Positions 42,425 to 52,443 are shown, numbered from the stretch's first letter. The stretch: DNA of 64,000 bases from Granulosicoccus sp036478595 (GCA_036478595.1 JAZGEF010000032.1:1-64000); one strand, 5' to 3'. Numbers and translations: made by a program. Notes: generated by a model from the letters alone, not told the origin.

Positions 42425-43327
42425 ATGAACTGGATAACGCTAACGTTATTTGCCGCGTTGATGCAGTCGGTCAGAACCGCAGGCCAAAAAGAACTTGCCA
42501 CTCATGTCAGCGCCGTTGCGTCCACTCATGCACGTTATCTATTTGGGTTACCATTTGCGCTGATCTATCTATATGTCGTGCTGCAAACTCACGCTGATGA
42601 GCAATGGCAGTTAGGCGCTCGTTTTTATATTTATGCTAGTGCTGCTGCAACTGCACAAATCCTCGCAACAGCGTGTTTAGTAAGTGTATTAGCCAAACGT
42701 AATTTCGCGGTGGGCACGGCCTTCGCTAAAACCGAAGCATTAATTACCGCAGTATTAGCCGCCGTATTATTTGCTGAATACCTCAGCTGGATAGCGTGGC
42801 TATCCGTGCTCATTGGCATCGTTGGTGTGTTAATGCTTAACAAGAGTTTGGTGTTAAGTGATTTGCTTCGCGGCGGGATGTCTTTAAGTAGTGCAACCAC
42901 TATCGGCATTGCCTCGGGCGTGTTCTTTTCTTTCACATCACTTTTTTTACGCCAAGCAAGCTTAAGCCTAAATGTGTCACCGATCCTCGCCGCCTCAATT
43001 ACCTTGGCTTATATGGTGTGCATGCAAACACTCATTAGTGGTGCCTGGGTTTGGCTTGAAGATAAACAGCAATTTAAAACCCTAGCCAAAACCAAAGGAT
43101 TGTGTACATTCATTGGCGTCACTAGTGTGCTGGGTTCAATTGGCTGGTTTACTGCCATGACCATGCAGTTTCCGGCATTGGTTAAAGCGTTGGGGCAAAT
43201 CGAGTTTATTTTCGCGGTAATCCTGTCCGGCCAAGTATTTAAGGAGCGCAATACCAGTCGTGAGCTGTTAGGTATGTTTTGTATCGTATCCAGCGTAGTG
43301 ATTTTGATGCTGTCAAGGTTCTTTTAG
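42425..43327 (+). CDS. EamA/DMT family transporter
   Basis: This 300-residue protein has about ten hydrophobic helices arranged as two repeats, as in the drug/metabolite transporter family. Recognisable parts are the first helix (WITLTLFAALMQSVRTAGQKEL), the TAFAKTEALITAVLAAVLFAEYLSW repeat end, and the second-half equivalent ALGQIEFIFAVILSGQVFKE. It probably exports a small metabolite or amino acid through the inner membrane. The substrate is unknown. Confidence 0.88.
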   Translation: MNWITLTLFAALMQSVRTAGQKELATHVSAVASTHARYLFGLPFALIYLYVVLQTHADEQWQLGARFYIYASAAATAQILATACLVSVLAKRNFAVGTAFAKTEALITAVLAAVLFAEYLSWIAWLSVLIGIVGVLMLNKSLVLSDLLRGGMSLSSATTIGIASGVFFSFTSLFLRQASLSLNVSPILAASITLAYMVCMQTLISGAWVWLEDKQQFKTLAKTKGLCTFIGVTSVLGSIGWFTAMTMQFPALVKALGQIEFIFAVILSGQVFKERNTSRELLGMFCIVSSVVILMLSRFF

Positions 43328-43440
43328 AAACTGAAAGCGCTTCCATACAGCGATGTTTATTTGCTAAAGTGGTGAGAACGTGGTCAATGTGGCGAGTAAG
43401 AACCCGCAAGCTACCGATTTAAAATTCAACGGAGGATTCC

Positions 43441-44403
43441 ATGAAGTCCATAACATTTCTATCGTCTGTAGCGGCGGGCTTATTGCTTGCCGGTGGCGCT
43501 GCGGCACAGCAACAGTTTATTTCTATCGGCACTGGTGGTGTAACAGGTGTTTACTATCCAACGGGTGGCGCTATCTGCCGCCTAGTCAACAAAGGCCGTA
43601 AAGATCATGGCATTCGTTGCTCGGCTGAATCAACAGGTGGTTCTATCTACAACATCAACACAGTACGTGCAGGCGAGTTAGAGTTTGGCGTTGCGCAGTC
43701 TGATTGGCAGCATCACGCATACAATGGTACTTCTAAATTTGAGGATCAAGGCAAATTCGGAGATCTACGAGCGGTATTCTCTGTTCACCCTGAGCCACTA
43801 ACGTTGTTAGCGCGTGCCGACAACGATGTTAAAGATTTCCCAAGCCTAAAAGGCACACGATTTAACGTAGGTAACGTTGGTTCTGGCCAACGTGCTACTA
43901 CTCAAGTGGTTATGGAAGCTTATGGCATGAGCATGGATGACCTGGCAGTCGCCGCAGAGCTCAAAGGTTCTGAAATGGCTCAAGCTTTGTGCGATAACAA
44001 AATCGACGCAATGGCTTATGTAGTGGGTCACCCAGCAGCGGCAATCACAGAAGCGACTAATACTTGTGAGGTTAATTTCGTCAACGTAACTGGCCCAGAG
44101 ATCGATAAGCTAATTGCTGATAACCCTTTCTACCGTTCAGCAACTATCCCTGCCGGCATGTACAAAGGTCAGGATGAGGATGTCATTACATTTGGTGTTG
44201 GTGCCACGTTCGTAAGCTCGGCTAAGGTGCCTGATGAAGTTGTCTACGTTGTTGTTAAAGCGGTATTTGATAACTTCGACGATTTCAAAAAACTTCACCC
44301 AGCATTTGCTAATCTGAAAGAAGAAGAAATGATCTCGGACGGTCTATCAGCTCCTCTGCACCCAGGTGCGATTAAGTACTACACAGAACGTGGCTGGATG
44401 TAA
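43441..44403 (+). CDS. TRAP transporter TAXI-type substrate-binding protein
   Basis: This 320-residue periplasmic protein has a Sec signal (cleavage after GGAAA, about residue 22). The TAXI-family opening is FISIGTGGVTGVYYPTGGAIC, followed by IRCSAESTGGSIYNINTVRAGELEFGVAQSDW. It captures substrate for the fused TRAP permease encoded next. TAXI members take glutamate, 2-oxoglutarate or other organic acids; this one is unassigned. The start is well set by an AGGA site. A strong hairpin lies about 50 bases after the stop. Confidence 0.93.
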   Translation: MKSITFLSSVAAGLLLAGGAAAQQQFISIGTGGVTGVYYPTGGAICRLVNKGRKDHGIRCSAESTGGSIYNINTVRAGELEFGVAQSDWQHHAYNGTSKFEDQGKFGDLRAVFSVHPEPLTLLARADNDVKDFPSLKGTRFNVGNVGSGQRATTQVVMEAYGMSMDDLAVAAELKGSEMAQALCDNKIDAMAYVVGHPAAAITEATNTCEVNFVNVTGPEIDKLIADNPFYRSATIPAGMYKGQDEDVITFGVGATFVSSAKVPDEVVYVVVKAVFDNFDDFKKLHPAFANLKEEEMISDGLSAPLHPGAIKYYTERGWM

Positions 44404-44453
44404 TCCGGCTTAGTTTGTTTTAAACAGTAATTTTAAACAGTAGAAGTAATAAC

Positions 44454-44477
44454 CCGAGCCGCTTAATTGCGGCTCGG
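44454..44477 (+). promoter_or_regulatory. Intercistronic hairpin after the TAXI gene
   Basis: CCGAGCCGC and GCGGCTCGG form a perfect 9-base stem with a TTAATT loop. It lies between the binding-protein and permease genes. A short T-containing tail follows, so partial termination is possible. Confidence 0.75.
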
Positions 44478-44517
44478 TCGTTTCTAGCTTAGTAAACCTT
44501 CTTCCGCAGGATTTCCC

Positions 44518-47163
44518 ATGGCCACAGAGAGTGAGCAAGGCGTGCAAACGCCAGAGCTTGAGGAATTTGCCGCACTGGATGCCGGTGGGCGGGCACCCGT
44601 GGGTAAGGTCGGTATCTTTGTTGCGCTGCTCGCGTTTGTGTGGAGCATGTTTCAGTTATTCATTTCGTCTGTCGTGCCTTTTTGGATATCAGAGAAAACA
44701 GGCATCAATGTTGTGTTTAATGGCAACGAGGTGCGTTTTGTTCATCTAGCTTTTGCCATCGCATTAGCGTGCATGTCTTACCCCCTTTTTAAAAATAGCC
44801 CACGCGATCGAATACCGGCATACGATTGGCTGCTCGCCGCCATTGGCGCAGCTTGTTGCTTGTATTTAATATGGTTTAAAGACGATATTGCTAATCGTGC
44901 CGGGCTGCCAACCACAATGGACATGACTGTCTCGGCAACGGGTTTAATCTTGTTGGCCTTAGCGGTGTACCGCTCCCTGGGTCTACCCATGTTGATTGTG
45001 GCGAGCGTGTTTGTGTTTTACGTATTTTTCGGTGATTCGTCATTCCTACCTGATGTGGTGCAATGGAAAGGTGCGTCATTTGGTAAGGCCATGTGGCACT
45101 TCTGGATGCAAGGCGAGGGCGTGTTTGGTGTTGCACTAGGGGTATCCTCATCGATGATATTTCTGTTTGTGTTGTTTGGCGCATTGCTAGAAAAAGCAGG
45201 GGCCGGTAACTATTTTATTCAATTAGCATTTGGCTTGCTTGGTCACTTTCGTGGTGGCCCGGCAAAAGCCTCAGTCGTTGCATCCGCTTTAGGTGGTCTC
45301 TATTCAGGTTCATCGATCGCGAACGTTGTAACAACAGGTACATTTACTATCCCATTGATGAAGCGTACGGGTTTCTCTGCTGAGAAGGCGGGTGCTGTGG
45401 AGGTGGCATCGTCTACTAACGGGCAGCTCACGCCACCGGTGATGGGTGCTGCTGCTTTCTTGATATCAGAGTTCACTGGTATTAGTTATCTAGAGGTGAT
45501 TCAGCACGCAATTCTGCCGGCGCTTATTTCTTACATCGCCTTATTTTATATTGTTCATATTGAAGCGCTTAAGCTTGGCCTTAAAGGTATGCAGAAGCCA
45601 CCTTCACATATCACTGCCATGCAAAAAGTGTTGGGTTTCCTATTTGGCTTTATCGCCTTTGCAGGGTTCGGTGCATTGGTGTATTTCGGCTTGGGTTGGA
45701 TCAAAACAGCATTCCCAGGCATGACGCTTTACGGGGCGGCTGCGATGTTTTTGTTAACTTACATTGTGTTGATCGCAATTGCTGCACGACGCAGCGACCT
45801 TGAAGTAGATGACCCCAACTCTGCGTTAACCGAGTTACCACGGCCGGGTGAAGTAGCCCTAACGGGGTTACACTTCCTGCTACCGATTGTCATATTAATG
45901 TGGTGCATTTTGATTGAACGTTTGTCGCCATCTCTATCGGCATTTTGGGCCTGTATGGTGATGATATTTATCGTGATCACACAGCATTGGCTAAAAGCGT
46001 TATTCCGATTGGGTAGTGCTAACAATCAATCATTCAGTGGTGCCTTGGGTTTAGGCTTTCGTGATTTTTCCCAAGGCATGATTAACGGTGCAAAAAACAT
46101 GGTTCCGATTGGTGTTGCCACTGGTGTGGCCGGCATTATCATCGGCACGGTGTCGCTTACCGGTGCTCACCAGATAGTGGGAGAGCTGGTTGAGTTTCTT
46201 TCAGGCGGTAACCTTATGTTGATGCTGATGCTGGTGGCAGTGATGAGCTTGATACTCGGTATGGGTTTACCAACAACAGCCAACTATATTGTTGTGTCGT
46301 CGTTGATGGCGCCCGTTATTGTTTCAGTGGGCGCGCAACAAGGATTGGTTGTGCCATTAGTTGCCGTACATATGTTTGTGTTCTATTTCGGCATATTGGC
46401 AGACGACACGCCTCCGGTTGGCTTGGCAGCATTTGCCGCCTCCGCAATCTCCGGTGGCGATCCAATCAAAACCGGCATACAGGGTTTTGCCTATGACATT
46501 CGCACCGCGTTGCTGCCATTCTTGTTTATCTTTAATACCGAGCTGTTGTTAATCGATGTTAGCTTAGCAAAAGGCATCATGATATTTATTATCGGTGTCA
46601 TTGCGATGATGCTGTTTGCAGCAGCAAGCCAAGGCTACTTCTTTGCCAAAAGCCGAATCTGGGAATCGTTGATACTGTTGGTGATTGCGTTTTCATTGTT
46701 CCGCCCCGGTTTTTGGTTGGATAAGGTGCAGGAGCCGTATAACAACGTAGAATCTGCGCAGATTTACTCAGCTGTCGAAGCGCACCCAGCGGATCAACCA
46801 CTACGGCTGTTGGTGTCAGGCCCCGATTTTGATAAGCCAGGCGAGATGGCACAGATCACCTTGTTGGCTGATTTAGGTAGCGATGGTGATGCGGTGGCTA
46901 AGCTTGAATCTGCTGGTTTACCCACTATTGATGGTGACGGCATTGTTCAACTTGACGAGCCATTTGCAGGCACTCCGTTCTTTACCACTATGCAGATGTT
47001 CGACTTCTATGGCGATTCGCCAGTGGTGATTCAACGGCTGCAATTACCTGCATCGCGTATGCCAAAAGAAATTTTCTATATACCTGCGTTACTATTGTTA
47101 GCATTTGTGGTGTGGGCGCAGCGAAGAAGGCAAACTCAAGCGGCATTCTTTGGTAATTGGTAG
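44518..47163 (+). CDS. TRAP transporter fused permease (4TM-12TM) with C-terminal DUF3394-like domain
   Basis: This 881-residue inner-membrane protein fuses the small (DctQ-like) and large (DctM-like) TRAP permease subunits. Family blocks include SKASVVASAL-type KASVVASALGGLYSGSSIANV near 255, VEVASSTNGQLTPPVMGAAAFLISEF near 295, and GMGLPTTANYIV near 580. After the last transport helices comes a soluble domain of about 130 residues (about 720-855: PADQPLRLLVSGPDFDKPG), resembling DUF3394, and a final helix. It works with the TAXI protein encoded upstream. Energy comes from an ion gradient. Confidence 0.93.
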   Translation: MATESEQGVQTPELEEFAALDAGGRAPVGKVGIFVALLAFVWSMFQLFISSVVPFWISEKTGINVVFNGNEVRFVHLAFAIALACMSYPLFKNSPRDRIPAYDWLLAAIGAACCLYLIWFKDDIANRAGLPTTMDMTVSATGLILLALAVYRSLGLPMLIVASVFVFYVFFGDSSFLPDVVQWKGASFGKAMWHFWMQGEGVFGVALGVSSSMIFLFVLFGALLEKAGAGNYFIQLAFGLLGHFRGGPAKASVVASALGGLYSGSSIANVVTTGTFTIPLMKRTGFSAEKAGAVEVASSTNGQLTPPVMGAAAFLISEFTGISYLEVIQHAILPALISYIALFYIVHIEALKLGLKGMQKPPSHITAMQKVLGFLFGFIAFAGFGALVYFGLGWIKTAFPGMTLYGAAAMFLLTYIVLIAIAARRSDLEVDDPNSALTELPRPGEVALTGLHFLLPIVILMWCILIERLSPSLSAFWACMVMIFIVITQHWLKALFRLGSANNQSFSGALGLGFRDFSQGMINGAKNMVPIGVATGVAGIIIGTVSLTGAHQIVGELVEFLSGGNLMLMLMLVAVMSLILGMGLPTTANYIVVSSLMAPVIVSVGAQQGLVVPLVAVHMFVFYFGILADDTPPVGLAAFAASAISGGDPIKTGIQGFAYDIRTALLPFLFIFNTELLLIDVSLAKGIMIFIIGVIAMMLFAAASQGYFFAKSRIWESLILLVIAFSLFRPGFWLDKVQEPYNNVESAQIYSAVEAHPADQPLRLLVSGPDFDKPGEMAQITLLADLGSDGDAVAKLESAGLPTIDGDGIVQLDEPFAGTPFFTTMQMFDFYGDSPVVIQRLQLPASRMPKEIFYIPALLLLAFVVWAQRRRQTQAAFFGNW

Positions 47164-47214
47164 TGGCATAACTCAGTGGCGTAAATACGCACGGATATCA
47201 GTGAAGAAAATATT

Positions 47215-47721
47215 GTGGTAATAGATGACAACTGCATCGTATCGATGCACTACAAGCTCAATAATGGGTTTGGTGAGCTAATTGATTCATCGCAGGGCGG
47301 TTTGGCGTTGGTGTATATGCATAACACTAATGCCATATTGCCCAGCCTTGAACGTGAACTCACCGGTAAGCAAGAGTCCGATATTTTTGACCTGGTTATT
47401 TACCCAGAAGATGGCTATGGCTACGCGGACGAAAACCTTAATCAAGAAATGCCACGCGCCATGTTTGCTGAGCTTGGTGAGCTCAGCGTGGGTATGCGCG
47501 TAAACATCAAAGGCAACGATAACACCTCACAATTGGTGACGATCACACAAATAGATGAAGAAACCGTTGTAGTTGATGGCAACCATCCCCTGGCAGGGCA
47601 GGTGTTGCACTTTGAGGTGGGTATCGTGAGTGTGCGAGAGCCTACTGAGGAAGAGCTGGCTCAGGGCTTTGCAAGTGGTGGTGGTGCAAATAGCGATGCA
47701 TCGCCAATAGGCAATGCGTAG
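47215..47721 (+). CDS. FKBP-type peptidyl-prolyl cis-trans isomerase, SlyD-like
   Basis: This 168-residue protein has the FKBP domain of SlyD. The flanking FKBP strands (CIVSMHYKL, LPSLERELTGK, FDLVIYPEDGYGYAD) surround an inserted flap domain of about 70-125 (PRAMFAELGELSVGMRV, VVVDGNHPLAGQVLHFEVGI). It lacks the long His-rich metal-binding tail of E. coli SlyD and ends in a short polar tail. It acts as a folding helper in the cytoplasm. The start is a GTG. Confidence 0.92.
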   Translation: MVIDDNCIVSMHYKLNNGFGELIDSSQGGLALVYMHNTNAILPSLERELTGKQESDIFDLVIYPEDGYGYADENLNQEMPRAMFAELGELSVGMRVNIKGNDNTSQLVTITQIDEETVVVDGNHPLAGQVLHFEVGIVSVREPTEEELAQGFASGGGANSDASPIGNA

Positions 47722-47734
47722 TGTGATTTATTAA

Positions 47735-47869
47735 AAGGATGCGGGAACCGATCTATTTCAAGGACCGGAATCTCATGAAAATGGTTTATTCGCTTGGATT
47801 CTTGATCCTGACGGAAATAAAATCGAACTCTGGGAACCCAAGATTTGGGATGAGAAGAATAAGGGGTAG
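47735..47869 (+). pseudogene. Remnant of a glyoxalase/VOC family protein (C-terminal end)
   Basis: The plus strand between an in-frame TAA and a TAG reads as the last part of a vicinal-oxygen-chelate protein: FQGPESHENGLFAWILDPDG, then KIELWEPK. In family members the glutamate before LWEP binds the metal. About 45 residues remain; the N-terminal two thirds and any start codon are gone. It lies in the gap between the SlyD-like gene and the DUF1801 gene. Confidence 0.75.
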
Positions 47870-47872
47870 ATA

Positions 47873-48295
47873 GTGGCTGAGAATAAAACTAAACCCACGT
47901 TGGCATCCGTTGATGAATTTATTGCTAAAATTGAAAACACACGTCGTCGCAAAGATGCCTTGGTTGCTCTCAATATGTGCGCGGAGATAACCGGTGAATC
48001 TCCGCTTATGTGGGGGCCATCGATTATTGGTTTTGGATCAAGACACTATGCCTATGAGAGCGGACGGGAGGGTACTGCACCAGTGGTTTGCTTTTCACCA
48101 CGCAAGGCAAATATGACATTTTATGTTGGTAATAAATTTATCGGTGCTAAGGGTTTGTATGCCAAGTTAGGCAAACACAGAAAATCAGTTTCCTGCCTCT
48201 ATATCAATAAGCTTGATAATGTCGACATGGCTGTTCTACGGGAAATCGTAGCTCGCCAAATGGCTCATAATTCAAAAAATCTGCCTTTACGCTGA
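47873..48295 (+). CDS. DUF1801 family protein
   Basis: This 140-residue cytoplasmic protein carries a DUF1801 domain. Its segments are VDEFIAKIENTRRRKDALVALNM near the start, then PLMWGPSIIGFGSRHYAYESG, and the strand-rich FSPRKANMTFYVGN. The last third, LYAKLGKHRKSVSCLYINKLDNVD, is typical of the family. Role unknown. It starts at GTG three bases after the stop of the glyoxalase remnant. Such VOC and DUF1801 genes can be neighbours, so both may have come in together. Confidence 0.85.
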   Translation: MAENKTKPTLASVDEFIAKIENTRRRKDALVALNMCAEITGESPLMWGPSIIGFGSRHYAYESGREGTAPVVCFSPRKANMTFYVGNKFIGAKGLYAKLGKHRKSVSCLYINKLDNVDMAVLREIVARQMAHNSKNLPLR

Positions 48296-48540
48296 GGTCC
48301 ACAATTATCCGTTTACGTTTGAACGCACACGGATCAAAGTTGTAGTTGACCGTTCACAGCGGTCACTTTGCCGTCGTAGGCAGTTGTCATCTACCGGCCT
48401 TTAAAAAAAGGCCCCTTAGATAGAAAATCTCCATGCTATCGGCGTTCACGAATGGCAGTCATTCTGGATTGTTGGTGTCTTGCTTCGACAATATCGCTCG
48501 GTAGGTAGACACATTACCCTTGGTAATGATATTTTTACAA

Positions 48541-50541
48541 CTAAGAGGCTTTGCGAAAGTTTGTGCTGTGTTGCGGCAAGTCTAGCTCGTCAACCATATC
48601 TTTTAACGCACTTGGTTTTGCAAGGCCAAATCCTTGAGCATAGTCCACGCCCATAATGCGTAACTGCTCAAGCGTTTCATCGTCTTCAACAAATTCTGCA
48701 ATTGTTTCAGCACCAACCGTATGGCCAATCTCATTGATCGCTTTCACCATTTCTCGATCCACCGTATCAGTGGCCATGTTCTTCACCAGTGAGCCATCTA
48801 TTTTTAGATAGTCGATAGGCAAACTCTTTAGGTAGGCAAACGTAGAGAAACCTGATCCAAAATCATCCAGTGCAAACTTACTGCCCAGTGAGCCGACCTT
48901 ATCGATAAACACGTTGGCTTTATCTAAGTTGTCTACTGCCGCTGTTTCAGTAATTTCGAATGCGATGTTACGCGCATCAACTTCTCCACCATCTAATTCA
49001 CCCATCACATATTCTAAGAATTCATCATCAATAAACGACAGGCCAGATAAGTTAATTAGCAAGTGAGGCAGTTCGTACTGTTTTTGATTCGCCTTAATCC
49101 AATCTAATACGTGCGAAACAACCCAACGATCAATCTCCGTCATGATGTTGTACTTTTCTGCAACCGGAATAAATTTAGCAGGGGATAATAAGCTGCCGTC
49201 TTCATCATTGATACGCAGTAAAATTTCGCAATGCGCTACCTGCACATTATCGGTGCCGATAAAATATACCGGTTGATAAAATAGGGTTAAACGATCTTCA
49301 GCCAGTGCAGAGCGAATGCTCTGTATGCCTGCGATGTCGTCACGATAGCGTACGACCTCTGCATCGTTTTCTTGTGTTACGTGCACACGGTTGCGGCCAG
49401 ATTTCTTAGCCACATAACAGGCAGAATCCACATCCGTTAAAATCGCCTCGATATCAGTGACATCACCGTAAATAGGCAGCACACCGATACTCAGGCTAAC
49501 CTGGAACTTTTGATCTTCGTATGCGAATATGTATTCGCTTATCATACTACGCAACTCTTCAGCTAACGATACGACATCGTCAAAGCTCTTGCCACTAGCG
49601 ATAATCGCAAATTCATCGCCACCGAGGCGCGCAAACATATCACCCTGGCGTATGCGCTCTTTAATCATGGTAGTGAGTTCGATTAACAGTTTGTCGCCAG
49701 CGTGGTGACCACAGGTGTCATTAACAATCTTAAAGCGATCAAGGTCGATGTAGAGCAAGCCGTATTGTTCGACACTACGTTGTGCATGGCCAATAACTTG
49801 GATTAACTGCTGCTCAAATGAACGGCGATTAAATAGGCCGGTTAAATCATCATGGCTAGCCTGGTGTGCAATTTTGCGGTTTGCTTCTGTAACGCGCTGA
49901 ATAACAAAACCTGCAATCAATATGGATACCAGAATCGCAGCGATAACTAACCCCGCCATTAGTTTCTGGATGTTTTTATACGTTTCTTGATTCGCCTCCA
50001 GTGCTTCTTCAGATAAGAGCTTTTCAAGCTTAACCAGCTCGTTCAGATGATTAAGCAATACTAATTCTTGTAAGCGAACTTCAGCGAGGGCAGTTTTTAG
50101 CGCACTAGGCACGTGCTGCATATTGAAAATTAATCCCGCTGTTTTGTTGTAAGCAATCGCGCCACGTCCATCCGCTTCAGCGATCTTATCCAGTATTTCC
50201 TGCTCACGCTCATTGGCGCCGAATTTAATTAGTTCCTGGCGGCTTTCTTCGTAGGTAATGGTGTAGTTAACCAGCTGATCAAATATTTTCTCGCGTGCAT
50301 CTGGATCTTGTATTTGTAACAAGGATCGCACGGCACCTGAGCGTAAACGGATTACATCGCGCATTTGGTAGGCGCGGCTCGTTTTTTGTTCAGTGTCTTT
50401 TATCAATGCAGACATGTCCGAGTTGACTGATTCCATCGTGGCAATCGCAACTGCGACAACTGTGATCATTAGAGCGAGCACAGCAAAAAAACCAAGAGTG
50501 ATGATGGTTTTTGTATTGTCTTCTTTATAGAGGACATTCAT
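48541..50541 (-). CDS. Bifunctional diguanylate cyclase/phosphodiesterase (GGDEF-EAL) membrane protein
   Basis: This 666-residue protein has two helices near residues 15-35 and 190-212 flanking a periplasmic helical sensor segment. A GGDEF domain with intact RLGGDEFAI follows. An inhibitory I-site RQGD sits five residues before it. The EAL domain has a CEILLRI variant of the EAL signature, but the metal-binding set looks complete: INLSG, FEITET, DDFGSGFS, LKIDG and AEFVED. It could therefore both make and degrade cyclic-di-GMP. The sensed signal is unknown. The gene is monocistronic. Confidence 0.94.
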   Translation of the reverse strand: MNVLYKEDNTKTIITLGFFAVLALMITVVAVAIATMESVNSDMSALIKDTEQKTSRAYQMRDVIRLRSGAVRSLLQIQDPDAREKIFDQLVNYTITYEESRQELIKFGANEREQEILDKIAEADGRGAIAYNKTAGLIFNMQHVPSALKTALAEVRLQELVLLNHLNELVKLEKLLSEEALEANQETYKNIQKLMAGLVIAAILVSILIAGFVIQRVTEANRKIAHQASHDDLTGLFNRRSFEQQLIQVIGHAQRSVEQYGLLYIDLDRFKIVNDTCGHHAGDKLLIELTTMIKERIRQGDMFARLGGDEFAIIASGKSFDDVVSLAEELRSMISEYIFAYEDQKFQVSLSIGVLPIYGDVTDIEAILTDVDSACYVAKKSGRNRVHVTQENDAEVVRYRDDIAGIQSIRSALAEDRLTLFYQPVYFIGTDNVQVAHCEILLRINDEDGSLLSPAKFIPVAEKYNIMTEIDRWVVSHVLDWIKANQKQYELPHLLINLSGLSFIDDEFLEYVMGELDGGEVDARNIAFEITETAAVDNLDKANVFIDKVGSLGSKFALDDFGSGFSTFAYLKSLPIDYLKIDGSLVKNMATDTVDREMVKAINEIGHTVGAETIAEFVEDDETLEQLRIMGVDYAQGFGLAKPSALKDMVDELDLPQHSTNFRKAS

Positions 50542-51033
50542 TTTTTTAGAGGCATCCTTGTCTCATGTTGTAGATTTCCATTCGTCTTTATTATCCAATG
50601 TTTTGCTCCTGTTTAGTTGTTCGGAGCGTGTGCTGCATTTTAGGCCGCATTATTCCCTTGGCAGGCCAGTAGTATTTAGCGCGTTATGCCACCACCCATT
50701 AAGCATTGGCAAGATTTGCTTGAACCACGTCTTAAATAGCGGCGATTTTGGGCGCGAGTTAACTCTTTATTTGCTGGGGTTTGGCCTAAAAGTGAGCTTT
50801 ACCCACCGTTGTTTCGGGAGGTTAAACGTAATTACGATATAAAACAGATAGTTATGCTCCCATCGCCGAGTGCTGTGACGTGCCTAACATACAGTTTTTG
50901 TGAACTGGTACACGCCGGGCTTTGTTAGGTTTTGCAGTGGCTCAGAGCTACTGCTGGCGTGCTCTTGGATAATTTGCACGCTGGTTTGATTTTCATTTCT
51001 ACTACGGCGCAACCCTTTAACAAAGTGTTTGCT
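50542..51033. other. Intergenic region between imuB end and the GGDEF-EAL start
   Basis: About 490 bases. Notably there is no dnaE2 (imuC) gene after imuB, where many bacteria place it. I see no recognisable gene or RNA; the open frames here have no family features. Confidence 0.6.
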
Positions 51034-52443
51034 TTAGGCAAAGATGCCATGAATATAAAACCGTTCATTATTACGTCTGTGGCGGTATACCCAAAAATGG
51101 CTACCACCACGGTTACGCGCAATAAAGTAATCACGGCGCACATCAGTGTCACCCCACCAACCGTTTTCAATGCGCTCAGTGCTGCTGCTAATTTGTAAGG
51201 GTTCGGTTGCTAGGCGAGGTTCGTGTAATAACCACAGTGGCCGAGCTGGCCAGCTGGTGGGAGCATTACGCGTTTCAAGAAGGGCTGCCATCCACGCTTT
51301 CTCTGGGCGATGATCCTCATGTGGCATAGCGGTGTATAAACTTTCCTTGCCAAGGCGCGCCATGAGTTTATCCAACACTTGTTCAACGCTATCAGCTTGT
51401 GCCTGGCTTTTCTGAAACAAATCCTTACCAGCACGATCAATACTTGATAAGTTACTAGCGTGCAGGTTAAGGCGCGTAATGGGCTCGGGTAATTCCGTAT
51501 TACCCAGGCGCTCAGTTGCCACTTTTAATAAATGCGAAGTATTAGCCGTGGCGTCTAAAAACTGCATGGTTTGTGTGGTGGGCGCATGGCGATGGTGATA
51601 CATCGTGATCACTAAGGTTTGCACGCCTAAGTCACGATTCTTTAAGTAACCCTCTAAGGCATTCATCAAACGATTAAGCGGGAAGGCGAGTGATTGCGTG
51701 TCGGGTGCTTCAAGTGGTAAGTCAAATGCTTGCGAGAATGTTTCAGGTGCTTCAAATGCAGGGCAAGGATCGGGTAAGTCACCATAGAGCTTATAAAGTA
51801 AATCGGTACACTCATGGCCAAAGCGCCGCGCCAATGATTGAACAGGCATCTTGCGTAACTGCTGCAGCGTTGTAATGCCCGATTGCTGTAGGCCACGTAG
51901 TGTAAAGGCGTCCAATGCTAAATGATGCACCCGTACATTAGCTAAGGCATCAGGCAAAGCCTGCATAGTTTGTACAGGCTTAACTTGCCCAAGGCGAGCA
52001 AGCAATGCAGCAGCAGCGGGAGTGGGCGCCACACCGGGTTGCAGTTGTATGCCTTGTTCATCAGCATCGGTGTGCAGTTTATTGAGTAAGTTAGTTAAAC
52101 CGCCATATAACTTAAGGCTAGCTTTAACTTCTATCATGATGGCGTCAGGTAAGCGCGGTGTTACCCACGATGAATATTGCAATGCCCATAATGATAATTG
52201 CTTGATATGCGCGTGTTGTTCATACTCAACGTAATCGTTAACTTGTAAGTCGGGCACAATTGCATAAGCGTTGTTAAGTGCAAGCCCTGCATGCACGCCT
52301 CGTTGTTGTGCTGTGTTGTTACAGGCAATGATCTGTTTACGTGCACCTGACGTGGCAACTATTGCAATGGGCGTGTCACTGTTGTGTGTGCATAAGTGCC
52401 GATCAATCGGTAATTGCGGAAAATACAAACAAGCCCAAAGCAT
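51034..52443 (-). CDS. imuB: ImuB-like Y-family polymerase-related protein
   Basis: This 469-residue protein of the DinB/UmuC fold belongs to the ImuB group of the mutasome. The acidic catalytic positions of true Y-family polymerases are absent: the usual DxDxFFAxVE opening is WACLYFPQLPID, and the SIDE motif is replaced by IMIEVKASLKLYGG. It is therefore likely a structural hub that binds the beta clamp and partners, not a polymerase. The helix-hairpin-helix part follows (TLRGLQQSGITTLQQLRKM). It starts 13 bases after imuA and lies downstream of lexA, indicating SOS control. Confidence 0.9.
   Translation of the reverse strand: MLWACLYFPQLPIDRHLCTHNSDTPIAIVATSGARKQIIACNNTAQQRGVHAGLALNNAYAIVPDLQVNDYVEYEQHAHIKQLSLWALQYSSWVTPRLPDAIMIEVKASLKLYGGLTNLLNKLHTDADEQGIQLQPGVAPTPAAAALLARLGQVKPVQTMQALPDALANVRVHHLALDAFTLRGLQQSGITTLQQLRKMPVQSLARRFGHECTDLLYKLYGDLPDPCPAFEAPETFSQAFDLPLEAPDTQSLAFPLNRLMNALEGYLKNRDLGVQTLVITMYHHRHAPTTQTMQFLDATANTSHLLKVATERLGNTELPEPITRLNLHASNLSSIDRAGKDLFQKSQAQADSVEQVLDKLMARLGKESLYTAMPHEDHRPEKAWMAALLETRNAPTSWPARPLWLLHEPRLATEPLQISSSTERIENGWWGDTDVRRDYFIARNRGGSHFWVYRHRRNNERFYIHGIFA

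Noticed and set aside
50558..50842. 94-residue plus-strand frame between GGDEF-EAL and imuB
   Set aside because: It is Cys/His/Leu-rich without family features, and the start codon context is poor.
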